From NCBI GenBank assembly GCA_030603445.1, contig JAUVXU010000002.1:87019-151018 (forward strand): a stretch of 64,000 bases of DNA, given 5' to 3'. The translations under genes were made by a program, and so were the position numbers. This DNA is from Methanomicrobia archaeon (lineage in GTDB: Archaea > Methanobacteriota_B > Thermococci > Methanofastidiosales > NM3). The stretch's first letter is position 1. The number at the start of each line of letters is the position of its first letter. The notes below the pieces were generated by a model, which saw nothing but the letters and a program-made list of their open reading frames with translations, was not told where the DNA came from and searched no databases. Shown here piece after piece: positions 35,246-44,171 of this stretch.

Positions 35246-36352
35246 ATGATGAACGACAGTTATATACAAAAAATGGCGCGACTACTAGTAGGTTACTCTG
35301 TAAATATCAAAAAAGGGGACCTGACATACATTGCAGCAAATGCAGAAGCAAAAGAATTACTACTTGAAATATATCGTGAAGTAGTAAAGGCTGGGGGAAC
35401 GCCAATAATGATGCCTGCCTTTGGCGAAGAGAACTACATATTTTACAAGCATGCAACAGATGAACAGTTGGATACGATTCCCAAAATTATGGAGGACCTA
35501 ATTTCCACAGCAGATGTTTCCATACAACTCCTATCTGAAACGAATGTGAAAAGATTAACAAATGTGGATTCAAAGAAAATAGCTCGCAGAAACAAGGCAC
35601 AATCTAAAATTATGGAAATATTCATGAGAAGACAAGCAACAAAGGAGCTACGATGGGTGCTTGGACCTTACCCTACCCAATCATTGGCACAGGAGGCTTC
35701 TATGTCCCTAGAGGAGTATAGGGAGTTTGTGTATCATGCCTGCCTCTTGCATACAGATGACCCTATTGCAGAATGGAAAAAACTTTCAGATAAACAGGAG
35801 AAAATTTGCGAGTATCTTAATAAAAAATCTGAGTTGCATATCATAGGAGAAGATACGGACCTAAAGATACACATCACAGGAAGAAAGTGGATCAACTGTG
35901 ATGGAGACAATAACATGCCTGATGGAGAGGTATTCACAGGCCCAGTTGAGGATTCTGCAGAAGGGACCATTAGATTCACTTATCCTGCCATCTACCAAGG
36001 CAAAGAAGTAGAAGATGTGAAGCTTGTATTCAAAAAAGGAAAGGTAGTAGAAGCCTCTGCACTAAAAGGAGAGGACTTCTTGAATAGTATGCTTGATACA
36101 GATGACGGCTCAAGATATATTGGTGAAGCTGCTATAGGCACGAATTTTGGAATAACGAAATTTACAAAAAACATGCTTTTTGATGAGAAGATGGGGGGAA
36201 CCATCCACATAGCTCTTGGAATGGCATATCCTGAAACTGGATCAAGCAATAGTTCATCCATACACTGGGACATGCTAAAAGACATGAAAGATGGAGGCAG
36301 GATCTACGCTGATGGCGAGCTATTCTATGAGAACGGCAAATTTATCTTATGA
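35246..36352 (+). CDS. M29 family metallo-aminopeptidase, copy 2
   Basis: 368 residues, SD GGGGATTTT before ATG eight bases after copy 1. Ligand blocks GEVFTGPVED, GEAAIGTN, GTIHIALG and SIHWDMLKD are intact, as is the C-terminal YADGELFYENGKF. Close in sequence to copies 1 and 3 but divergent in the N-terminal 130 residues, where substrate access is set. Overlaps copy 3 by four bases. Confidence 0.88.
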   Translation: MMNDSYIQKMARLLVGYSVNIKKGDLTYIAANAEAKELLLEIYREVVKAGGTPIMMPAFGEENYIFYKHATDEQLDTIPKIMEDLISTADVSIQLLSETNVKRLTNVDSKKIARRNKAQSKIMEIFMRRQATKELRWVLGPYPTQSLAQEASMSLEEYREFVYHACLLHTDDPIAEWKKLSDKQEKICEYLNKKSELHIIGEDTDLKIHITGRKWINCDGDNNMPDGEVFTGPVEDSAEGTIRFTYPAIYQGKEVEDVKLVFKKGKVVEASALKGEDFLNSMLDTDDGSRYIGEAAIGTNFGITKFTKNMLFDEKMGGTIHIALGMAYPETGSSNSSSIHWDMLKDMKDGGRIYADGELFYENGKFIL

Positions 36353-37467
36353 AGGTGAAGCCCATAGCTGATTACTACAGTAAAAAACTAGCTGAATTAC
36401 TGGTAAATTATTCTGTATCAGTTGGCGCAGGAGAAAAGGTAGTAATCGAAGGAACGTCTTCTGCAAGTGATCTACTTCTAGAGATATACAAAGAAGTTCT
36501 AAAAGCAGGAGGTTTACCTCATATCTCTCCCACTTTACCAGAACAAGATTACGCGTATTACGCCAATGCATCAGAAAAACAACTAGATGCCGAAGACCCT
36601 ATTGAAGCATTTATGGTTGAAAATGCAGATATCTTCATCGCACTTTTCAATCGCGATAACGTAAAAGAACTTTCAAACATTTCACCTGATGCAATTGCAA
36701 GAAGAAGACGAGCAAAAAAACGCATAACAGAGATGTTTAATAAGAGGGAAAGCGAAGGCCTGCTTCGGTGGGTCGGAAGCATATTTCCCTCAAACAATCT
36801 TGCCCAAGAAGCATCTATGTCGCTAGAGGAATATAGAAAATTTGCGTATCATGCCTGCCTACTAAACTATGATGATCCTGTGTCTAAATGGAAATGCATA
36901 TCCAAAGAACAGGAAAAACTATGCAACTGGCTAAATAATAAGGAAACATTGCACTTTGTTGGAAAAGACACTGATTTGACAATGTCATGCAAAAAAAGAA
37001 AGTGGATCAACTGTGATGGCAAGCTTAACATGCCTGATGGAGAAGTATTCACAGGGCCAGTTGAGGATTCTGCAAACGGCACCATACGATTTAGCTACCC
37101 GGCCATATATATGGGGAATGAAGTAGAGAACATACAACTCACCTTTAAGGATGGCGTTATTTCTGATTTTTCTGCCAGTAAAGGAGAGAAGTTCCTAAAA
37201 GCGATGATAAACACGGATGAAGGATCGAACCATATCGGAGAAATTGCAATCGGGACCAACTATGGCATCACAAAGTTCACAAAGGCAATCCTTTTCGACG
37301 AGAAGATGGGGGGGACCATGCACTTAGCAATAGGGGATTCCTTTCCGGCAACCAATGCAACTAACAGATCGACTATACACTGGGACATGCTAAAAGACAT
37401 GAAAAGTGGCGGCAGGGTCTACGCTGATGGAGAGCTATTCTACGAAAATGGCAAATTTATAATTTAA
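36349..37467 (+). CDS. M29 family metallo-aminopeptidase, copy 3
   Basis: 372 residues, ATG overlapping the stop of copy 2. Ligand blocks GEVFTGPVED, GEIAIGTN, GTMHLAIG and TIHWDMLKD are intact. The three genes form one operon. Retention of all metal ligands suggests three active enzymes with different peptide preferences, not decaying copies. Confidence 0.88.
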   Translation: MKVKPIADYYSKKLAELLVNYSVSVGAGEKVVIEGTSSASDLLLEIYKEVLKAGGLPHISPTLPEQDYAYYANASEKQLDAEDPIEAFMVENADIFIALFNRDNVKELSNISPDAIARRRRAKKRITEMFNKRESEGLLRWVGSIFPSNNLAQEASMSLEEYRKFAYHACLLNYDDPVSKWKCISKEQEKLCNWLNNKETLHFVGKDTDLTMSCKKRKWINCDGKLNMPDGEVFTGPVEDSANGTIRFSYPAIYMGNEVENIQLTFKDGVISDFSASKGEKFLKAMINTDEGSNHIGEIAIGTNYGITKFTKAILFDEKMGGTMHLAIGDSFPATNATNRSTIHWDMLKDMKSGGRVYADGELFYENGKFII

Positions 37468-37504
37468 TACACATCCTGTTTTTTTGCAACTAATCAAAAA
37501 ACTT

Positions 37505-37516
37505 GGATGAAAATAT
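37505..37516 (+). promoter_or_regulatory. BoxA of the GDT1-type transporter
   Basis: ATTTATTAAAC-like TATA sequence about 30 bases before ATG 37545. No Shine-Dalgarno is seen, so a leaderless transcript is likely. Confidence 0.4.
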
Positions 37517-37544
37517 TTATTAAACTACCAATTAAGGCTCTGTT

Positions 37545-38114
37545 ATGGTACAAATTGATGCACTGATATACAGTTTCGGACTTGTAGCCTTAGCAGAACT
37601 GGGCGATAAGACACAAATAGCACTCTTCTCATTAACGGCAAAATACAAACAAAAAACACCTATCTTCCTTGGTGTTGCCTTGGCATTTGCTCTTGTTGAT
37701 GGCCTAGCAGTTTTATTTGGACATGCTATATCATCTATAATATCTGAAAAAATTATAGAACTTGTTGCCAGTGTCGCATTTATAGCGTTTGGCATCTACT
37801 TCTACTATGAAAAAGAGGAAAATAATGAACTAAAAGAACGCAGAGGAATGTCTTTATTCCTATCAAGTTTCCTATTGCTCACATTAATGGAGATGGGGGA
37901 TAAGACCCAGCTTCTAACAGCCACATTAGCTGCAAAATATAGTTCACCCCTCTTCGTATTTGCTGGGGCATGGTGTGCATTAATGTTGTTATCTTTATTA
38001 GCGATTATAGCTGGTGCAAAAATAGCAAAAAAAATACCCCAACATAATATCAGGAAACTATCTGCTACATTGTTTATCTTAATTGGATTATTGGGGCTCA
38101 TAAGAATCGCGTAG
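37545..38114 (+). CDS. GDT1/TMEM165-type cation transporter (UPF0016)
   Basis: 189 residues with six membrane helices in two halves. Each half holds the family motif: ALAELGDKTQIA near residue 12 and LMEMGDKTQLL near 117. These ExGDKT motifs form the Ca/Mn exchange site in UPF0016 proteins. Likely exports Mn or Ca from the cytoplasm. Confidence 0.9.
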   Translation: MVQIDALIYSFGLVALAELGDKTQIALFSLTAKYKQKTPIFLGVALAFALVDGLAVLFGHAISSIISEKIIELVASVAFIAFGIYFYYEKEENNELKERRGMSLFLSSFLLLTLMEMGDKTQLLTATLAAKYSSPLFVFAGAWCALMLLSLLAIIAGAKIAKKIPQHNIRKLSATLFILIGLLGLIRIA

Positions 38115-38144
38115 ATTTATAAGCTTATGATGCGTTTTGTATTT

Positions 38145-38405
38145 ATGCACATATTTTCAGTTGGAGAAGATGGCATCATATCCCTACCAGCCCCACTTCT
38201 TGAATCATTAGAAATTGGGCCTGGATGCAAGGTCATCATGATCCTGCAGAAAAACAAGATAATAATAGAAAGATTTGACAAAGAAAGTGTATCGGAGCTT
38301 CTCACAAAAGAGCTTCGCGGAGTAGAGAAAGAGTATATTATTAAAGATACGGAGGAAGCTGTTAATGAAGCTCTCAGAAAAGAACATCCGTACCTATTTG
38401 ATTGA
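38145..38405 (+). CDS. AbrB/MazE-like antitoxin
   Basis: 86 residues from ATG, leaderless after TTTATAAGC (38115-38123); an ATG at 38127 is upstream of the predicted start site. The N-terminal swapped-hairpin AbrB domain reads FSVGEDGIISLPAPLLESL. The C-terminal tail is charged and would bind the partner. It overlaps the PIN-like gene by 41 bases, typical of toxin-antitoxin pairs. DNA binding and autoregulation are inferred from the family. Confidence 0.7.
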   Translation: MHIFSVGEDGIISLPAPLLESLEIGPGCKVIMILQKNKIIIERFDKESVSELLTKELRGVEKEYIIKDTEEAVNEALRKEHPYLFD

Positions 38406-38859
38406 TTATAGTTTAGTGGCGCAGATGATAAAAACACCTGCAAAAAGCAAGACCATAATAGGGGTCTTACTTGGTTTGTGTGACAAAAAAGACGTTCAAC
38501 TAATAGGCAATGAATGTGGATTACGTTTTTTAGAACAACTCATGATAAAAACACGTTATTACTACCTCATGAAGGGTTTCTTTTGGACCCATAGACTAAA
38601 AACAGAAGAGAATCCCACTATCACATTTTATATCATTAATGAGCTTATTACAAACACACACTATACAGATATAAAATCAGATTCGCTAAATACCTGCAAG
38701 AAGCATTATCCTTTTTTTAGCGGAATAAAACTTTCTTATTCTGCAACAGCATACGAGAATAACGCATCTGTTGTGACAGAAGATAAAAAATTTGGAAAAT
38801 GCAACAAGAAACTTTTTCCCACAATAACTCCGCGCGAACTCTCTAAAGAATTGTTCTAA
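38365..38859 (+). CDS. Divergent PIN-like (VapC-type) protein
   Basis: 164 residues, ATG with GGAGG nine bases upstream inside the antitoxin gene. A PIN-like pattern is seen: Asp14 in TYLIDYSL, Glu50/Glu57 in the middle, and ATAYENNASVVTEDKKF (Asp140) near the end. The acidic residue usual just before the AT(A) helix is Ser here, so catalysis may be lost or altered. A VapC toxin role is likely but unproved. Confidence 0.58.
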   Translation: MKLSEKNIRTYLIDYSLVAQMIKTPAKSKTIIGVLLGLCDKKDVQLIGNECGLRFLEQLMIKTRYYYLMKGFFWTHRLKTEENPTITFYIINELITNTHYTDIKSDSLNTCKKHYPFFSGIKLSYSATAYENNASVVTEDKKFGKCNKKLFPTITPRELSKELF

Positions 38860-41282
38860 CCCTCAATCTTTCGTATATATTCTTCAGCTTTTTTTGCCAC
38901 TTCAGGTTTATTGAATGCAATGGCAATGCGCTCTATAGCCTCAAGTTTGTGAACAACTTGGTCAAGATATGAGAAAACATCCCCTCCATACAAAAGTAAA
39001 CTGTATTCTTTGCCAAAATATGCAGTTATCTGTTTTGGTGAAAAACCAGATATACGAAGGTCTAGCAGCATATATGATATTTTCTGAGGAGGATGTTCAC
39101 AAAATGGATTATCGCATTCGCATACAAAAAAATCCATAAAAATCTTAAGAGCTATATCTCGTGCTGACAAAGGCAGCTTCGCTATTGCATCCGCATTCTC
39201 AATCTTTTCCAAAACTTCGCCTGAGAAAAGCCTTAGTGAGTTTGTATCAAGCATTGATTGAAAAGCGCTAGATAAGTAGACGTTATCAAACGGCAGGAGG
39301 CACACTGCTGTTTGAAGTGGATCTTTTTTCAAAGATTGTCGTATTTGTGTGGCCTCTTTGATTGATAGAAAAGATCTTGCCGTTGCCTTACCAAAAGTTG
39401 ATACAAAGTTGCCTTTCAAAAATTTATGTTGTTCTAGGATCTTACTTTTTTCCATTGGAAGCGGCCATAAGGCGTTTTTGTTAAAATCAGGAACATTTGA
39501 GTATCCTGTAGCATGACAAGCTAGTAATTCCTCAAGCTCTTGTTCATCTGTAAGCTCTACATCTACATTTTCTATAGTTCCTGTAAGTAGCGAGAACGCC
39601 AACTTGTCCTCAGGTTCGTTGCATATCTTTCGAAGAGGGTCTATTAGCAAGTACACCTTCCCATATTCGTGATACCCTGGCCTGCCTGCCCTTCCGAGCA
39701 TTTGATGAAACTCGCCTACAGAGATTGGTTTAGCACCCATGGCCACAGATTCTAAAATTACAACAGATGATGGGAAGTCCACGCCTGCACTAAGTGCAGC
39801 AGTTGTAACAACACAATGTATCTTCTGTTTCCAGTAGTTATTCTCTATCTTCTTACGCTCAAAGTAAGAAAGGCCGGAATGGTAACCAGCAGCCTTAATC
39901 CCCTTAGAATTGAGATAATTGGAAAATTGACTGCATTTTAGCCTAGAATTTGTAAATATCATGGTCTGCCCATGGAATCCAAACTTAGAAACATTCTGCC
40001 ATTCCTTAACAACGATACGCTTAATAACTTCCTTTTTCTTTCCTTCATCCTTGAAAATTATGTGGCGTTCCAGAGGTATCGGCCTCTTATCGTATACTAC
40101 AGGGGTCATGTCAAGCTCCTCAGCAAGCTCCATCGAATTTCCGATTGTAGCAGAAAGTCCAATAAATTGGGCTTCAGGATAGAATGTCTTTAATCGCATG
40201 ATAAGGCCTGAAAGGCGATATCCTCTATCTACATCTGATAGCATATGGATCTCATCTATCACAACACACCCCACATCGCCAAGAGGCGTGCCGGACCGTA
40301 GTATGTAGTCAATCCCCTCATAAGTGCCAATAATTATGTCTGCCCGTAGATCGGTGTCAATTATTATCAAGTCTTCTTTTGATTTGATGCGCGACATCCC
40401 AACACGTATGGAAATAGAATGTGTTTTTCCCCACTTCCTCTTGAAATCTTCATACTTTTGATTTGTCAAAGCAACAAGCGGGGATAGATATATCACCTTT
40501 TTTTTATTGTTTAAACTAATCTCTGCTGCCATTTCTGCAACTAATGTCTTCCCAGAAGCAGTTGCACTTGATACCAGAAGATTACGCTGTTCCAATAGTC
40601 CTGCCTCTATTGCAAGCATCTGGACCGGCATCAACTCTTTTATGCCTATGTGGGATAAGTAAGACCTCAAATGCTTAGGCATTGATACGTCACAAAGAGG
40701 GACTGAAACAGACTTAGAATCAGCAGGCATCCTATCAATGAGGGTAAGCTTTGAATCCTTTATCACATCATACGCGGGGTCAAACATCTTAAGGACCTTG
40801 TCAACATCCCTAACGCGCTTTAGTATGTCAAGGATCTTATCTGAAAATGCTATATTCCTAAATCTCATTTCTTGCTCTATCTCTTTTTTTGCACATGTAG
40901 TGCATACCTTCTCGCCATGATAGAGTAGAAAACGATTCGTAGTGCCTGTGATATATCCCTCAATAGCGCAATACCTGCAAAGGTCAAGTAAGTATACTTT
41001 TGCACCCAATTGTCTGAAAAACGAGATGAGGTCGTGATGCAATAAGGATGTTTCTTTATCTTTTGAAATGTAGATAAGATTTTTCTTTATCATTTCTTGG
41101 GCAAGTTTTGGTTGAAGGATCCCCTCATCAGAACGGAATTTTGCAATATTTAACTTCCCTTTGTCCATACGAAAATCAATATAATATTTGATGGGTTTTA
41201 TTCTATAGATTTTCCGCACTCCTTTGAGAAAATTAAGTTCAATAGAAATCTGTTTCCCTGGCATCTTGCGAATAATGAGCAT
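38856..41282 (-). CDS. Archaeal superfamily II helicase (COG1202)
   Basis: 808 residues from ATG. The N-terminal domain (about 1-190) includes a Cys pair set (CRYCAIEG, CTTCAKK) that may bind zinc. Helicase motifs: SATASGKTLVAEMA (Walker A) near 240, VVIDEIHML (DEIH box) near 342, GLSATIGN near 382, and MLGRAGRPGYHEYG (motif VI) near 540. The C-terminal FVCECDNPFCEH adds another Cys/His site. Related to Hel308 but in the archaea-specific COG1202 group, presumably for DNA repair or RNA work. Divergent from the GlcD-like gene with only about 50 bases between. Confidence 0.87.
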   Translation of the reverse strand: MLIIRKMPGKQISIELNFLKGVRKIYRIKPIKYYIDFRMDKGKLNIAKFRSDEGILQPKLAQEMIKKNLIYISKDKETSLLHHDLISFFRQLGAKVYLLDLCRYCAIEGYITGTTNRFLLYHGEKVCTTCAKKEIEQEMRFRNIAFSDKILDILKRVRDVDKVLKMFDPAYDVIKDSKLTLIDRMPADSKSVSVPLCDVSMPKHLRSYLSHIGIKELMPVQMLAIEAGLLEQRNLLVSSATASGKTLVAEMAAEISLNNKKKVIYLSPLVALTNQKYEDFKRKWGKTHSISIRVGMSRIKSKEDLIIIDTDLRADIIIGTYEGIDYILRSGTPLGDVGCVVIDEIHMLSDVDRGYRLSGLIMRLKTFYPEAQFIGLSATIGNSMELAEELDMTPVVYDKRPIPLERHIIFKDEGKKKEVIKRIVVKEWQNVSKFGFHGQTMIFTNSRLKCSQFSNYLNSKGIKAAGYHSGLSYFERKKIENNYWKQKIHCVVTTAALSAGVDFPSSVVILESVAMGAKPISVGEFHQMLGRAGRPGYHEYGKVYLLIDPLRKICNEPEDKLAFSLLTGTIENVDVELTDEQELEELLACHATGYSNVPDFNKNALWPLPMEKSKILEQHKFLKGNFVSTFGKATARSFLSIKEATQIRQSLKKDPLQTAVCLLPFDNVYLSSAFQSMLDTNSLRLFSGEVLEKIENADAIAKLPLSARDIALKIFMDFFVCECDNPFCEHPPQKISYMLLDLRISGFSPKQITAYFGKEYSLLLYGGDVFSYLDQVVHKLEAIERIAIAFNKPEVAKKAEEYIRKIEG

Positions 41283-41335
41283 CAAACCACAATTTTTAAA
41301 TTATTAAAACACTAAAAAAGTTATTGGTGGAAACG

Positions 41336-42820
41336 ATGATGAAAACTGTTTTTGAAGAGATTATAGATAAATTAGGTACAAAAAAGGTATCTACTAATCC
41401 TATTGACCTATACCCTTATAGCAGAGACTGGTCCCCGATGGAACACGACAAAGACTATCTTCCTGAAGCAGTATGCATCCCCTCGACCACTAAAGAAGTA
41501 TCCATAATTCTCGAAATAGCACAAAAATGGAAAATACCTGTTGTCGCATGGGGTGGCGGAACGGGCATGGGAGGAAGTAATCTTGCAATACGTGGCGGAA
41601 TAGTAATCGCCACCAACAGCATGTCTAATATTATTGAAATAGATAAGGATAACATGACCGTGACAGTGCAGGCTGGTGCCACGATACAAAGCATCAATGA
41701 GGCATTAGAGCCGCTTGGTCTATGGTTCCCGCACGACCCGGAATCAAAGCCTACTTCTACAATTGGTGCTGCGTTAATGTGTGATAGCAACGGGACTTTC
41801 GGCATAAAGTATGGGAGTATGGTAAATTATGTACTTAACGCAACAGTAGTTATACCCGGGGGAGAAGTAATTCGAGTTGGGCAAAGAAAAGCAGCTACAA
41901 CATCCTCTGGTTATAAACTTTTATGGTTGATGATAAGCTCTGAAGGCACTCTTGGCGTGATGACTGAACTGACGCTGCGTATATTTCCCCTTCCTAAAAA
42001 AAGAGAGATAATGTTATGGGTTGCACCTTCTATAAACGATGCCACCAAAGCACTTTACGCTATCCAGGCATCAGGATTATGTATAGAATCCGCACACATC
42101 AATGATAAACATAGACTAAACTACTACACCCATACTTATCGTGAGAAAACAGGAAAAACAGCAGATATCCCTAAAGGATACAACACCCTCCTTGCCCTTT
42201 CTGTTGCAGGAGATGATGACGTGTTGGAATTTTCAAAAAGAAAGATCTCAACAGTACTTTGTTCCAACAACTGCATCCCACTTGAAAACGAAGACATCGT
42301 TAAAGGTTGGTGGGATTCTAAACACACTTTATCCTGGGAAAAGAACAAGTGGTCGTCATCCCAAAAGAAGGAGAAGTTCGGATCAGCAGATGTTAGCGTT
42401 CCCGTTGGCCGCCTCCAAGATATGTATGATGCATTTATAAAATATACTAAAGCATACGACCTGCCGAAAGTTGGAACTGCCATCTATAACATTGGCCCAC
42501 ATATCTCTCCTTCTATTAGCTTTGCTGTTTTTGTTGATGATCACGACAAAGAAAAGGTTGCAAATTTCTTCAAATACGTAGAGGACATGTCTAAAACCGC
42601 TGTTCTGCTTGGTGGCACCATGTCGTCATATATAGGAGACGGCACTCGCTTACGCCATCTCACACCATTTGAGCATGGAAAAAGCCTAAAGATGATGTGG
42701 AAAATAAAAAAACTATTCGATCCTGACAACATCCTAAATCCTGGCAAAATATTCCCTGAAAATATAGAAGAGCTCAGTTATGAGGATCTAGAAAAAAAGG
42801 GGCGTCATGATGAAAGGTAG
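41336..42820 (+). CDS. FAD-binding oxidoreductase, GlcD/D-lactate dehydrogenase-like
   Basis: 494 residues from ATG with GGTGGAAACG upstream. The PCMH-type FAD domain shows VVAWGGGTGMGGSN near 66, FPHDPESKPTSTIGAA near 130 and SSEGTLGVMTELTLRI near 204. The C-terminal cap ends FDPDNILNPGKIFP, typical of GlcD/D-LDH. Oxidises a 2-hydroxy acid, or passes electrons between an acid pair and the adjacent HdrD-like protein. Overlaps that gene by 14 bases. Confidence 0.85.
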   Translation: MMKTVFEEIIDKLGTKKVSTNPIDLYPYSRDWSPMEHDKDYLPEAVCIPSTTKEVSIILEIAQKWKIPVVAWGGGTGMGGSNLAIRGGIVIATNSMSNIIEIDKDNMTVTVQAGATIQSINEALEPLGLWFPHDPESKPTSTIGAALMCDSNGTFGIKYGSMVNYVLNATVVIPGGEVIRVGQRKAATTSSGYKLLWLMISSEGTLGVMTELTLRIFPLPKKREIMLWVAPSINDATKALYAIQASGLCIESAHINDKHRLNYYTHTYREKTGKTADIPKGYNTLLALSVAGDDDVLEFSKRKISTVLCSNNCIPLENEDIVKGWWDSKHTLSWEKNKWSSSQKKEKFGSADVSVPVGRLQDMYDAFIKYTKAYDLPKVGTAIYNIGPHISPSISFAVFVDDHDKEKVANFFKYVEDMSKTAVLLGGTMSSYIGDGTRLRHLTPFEHGKSLKMMWKIKKLFDPDNILNPGKIFPENIEELSYEDLEKKGRHDER

Positions 42821-43934
42821 CAGACATATCGATGAGTTTATAGATGATGTGTATACGTGCGTTCGTTCCCGTTGTGGATTTTGTTTCAAAACGTGCCCGG
42901 TCTTTCTTGTAAAAGGTTTTGAAACATACACATCCAGGGGAAAAAGCATGATCATAAAAGCATACCTTGAAGGAAAAATCCAACTTTCCCAAGACTTAGC
43001 AGATAGATTTGCCCACTGCACAGGATGTGGTTTTTGCACCTCTAATTGTGATGTTGACAGGCCGGAGATATTTAACGCATTTCGCAGAGATCTTGTGGAT
43101 GCTGGTTTTACTATCAAACGCCACAATGAACTATGTGACGCTATAAAAAACCACAACACGCCATATACGGAAGATGAACTGCCGCTTCCACAAAAATATA
43201 AAAATAAAATCAATACATCTTCCTCGCTTATATACTATGCAGGATGTACATCTAGACTAAGGGAACGTGACATCCTTTACGCGATGATGGAGATACTTGA
43301 TGAGTTTGCCTTTCTAGAAGAACCTATTTGTTGCGGGTCCGTATTATATAGGACAGGAAATAAAACAGCGGCGATAGAGCAAGCACTAAAGCTAGCAGAT
43401 TTTTTAAAACCTTACATATATCTTGTTACTGCATGTGCAGGGTGCTACATAAATTTAAAGAACATATACCCTCTTTTGGGAATAAATATAAACCCAACAG
43501 TATATCACAGCACCCAGTACGTATCAAAACTACTTGAAGAAGGGTCTCTGCACCTGGCCAAAATTGGAACAGGTATAAAAGTTACTTATCATGACCCCTG
43601 CCATCTTGGAAGACATGGCAAAATATACGATGAACCAAGGGACATCCTAAAAAAGATGGGTTTCACCATAGTTGAAATGCCCCATAACAGAGAAAAATCA
43701 CTTTGCTGCGGAGGAGGGGGCGGACTTAAGTCTGCCTTTGATGAAACGGCAACGAAGATAGCGGGAATAAGGGCAACAGAAGCATATAACACTAAAGCAA
43801 GCCTTCTTGTGACCACATGTCCTTTTTGTGAACGTAATCTTGCAGATGGCGCAAAAATCAACAATGTTCCAATAACTGTTGTGGACCTTACCAAACTTGT
43901 TGCACAAGCTATATTAAATCCAATGAAACTCTGA
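42807..43934 (+). CDS. HdrD/GlcF-like Fe-S protein with two CCG domains
   Basis: 375 residues. Two ferredoxin motifs, CGFCFKTCP and CTGCGFCTSNCD, are followed by two complete cysteine-rich CCG domains: CCGSVLYRTG with CAGCY, and CCGGGGGLKSAF with CPFCERNL. In HdrB/HdrD such domains hold noncubane [4Fe-4S] clusters that reduce CoM-S-S-CoB. Paired with GlcD it could be a lactate or glycolate dehydrogenase. In a methanogen it could also be a heterodisulfide reductase variant; sequence alone does not decide. Confidence 0.83.
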   Translation: MMKGSRHIDEFIDDVYTCVRSRCGFCFKTCPVFLVKGFETYTSRGKSMIIKAYLEGKIQLSQDLADRFAHCTGCGFCTSNCDVDRPEIFNAFRRDLVDAGFTIKRHNELCDAIKNHNTPYTEDELPLPQKYKNKINTSSSLIYYAGCTSRLRERDILYAMMEILDEFAFLEEPICCGSVLYRTGNKTAAIEQALKLADFLKPYIYLVTACAGCYINLKNIYPLLGININPTVYHSTQYVSKLLEEGSLHLAKIGTGIKVTYHDPCHLGRHGKIYDEPRDILKKMGFTIVEMPHNREKSLCCGGGGGLKSAFDETATKIAGIRATEAYNTKASLLVTTCPFCERNLADGAKINNVPITVVDLTKLVAQAILNPMKL

Positions 43935-44171
43935 ATAAAATAGGTTTTATGAATCTTTAAGGGCAAATTTGCTTTCTTATTAGCCACCTATTATTTCCAG
44001 CAGGTTGGTAATCAAATTTAGCAAGTTCAATGATTTCCTCTTCTAAAGTCTAAATTTTAACTATATACATATGGATTATATATCCATAATAATAAATATA
44101 TAACATTAGTTGAATACATATATTTGTTTAAGATAAAAATTTGTTTTTTCTCTATTATCTTAGGCTAACAA
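43935..44171. other. Intergenic region with a short coding remnant on minus
   Basis: 237 bases. On minus, from about 44046 to 43957, an open stretch of about 30 codons with protein-like composition (ELAKFDYQPAGNNRWLIRK) ends in TAA. It has no start codon and a stop just upstream, so it looks like a gene remnant. The right half holds the promoter of the corrinoid operon. Confidence 0.35.
44070..44104 (+). promoter_or_regulatory. Inverted repeat and TATA box before the corrinoid operon
   Basis: TATGGAT (44070-44076) and ATCCATA (44082-44088) form a 7-base inverted repeat about a 5-base centre. A TATA-like AATAAATATATAAC follows directly (44091-44104), predicting initiation near 44125. The repeat covers the TFB-recognition side of the promoter, as expected for an operator. 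Confidence 0.45.
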
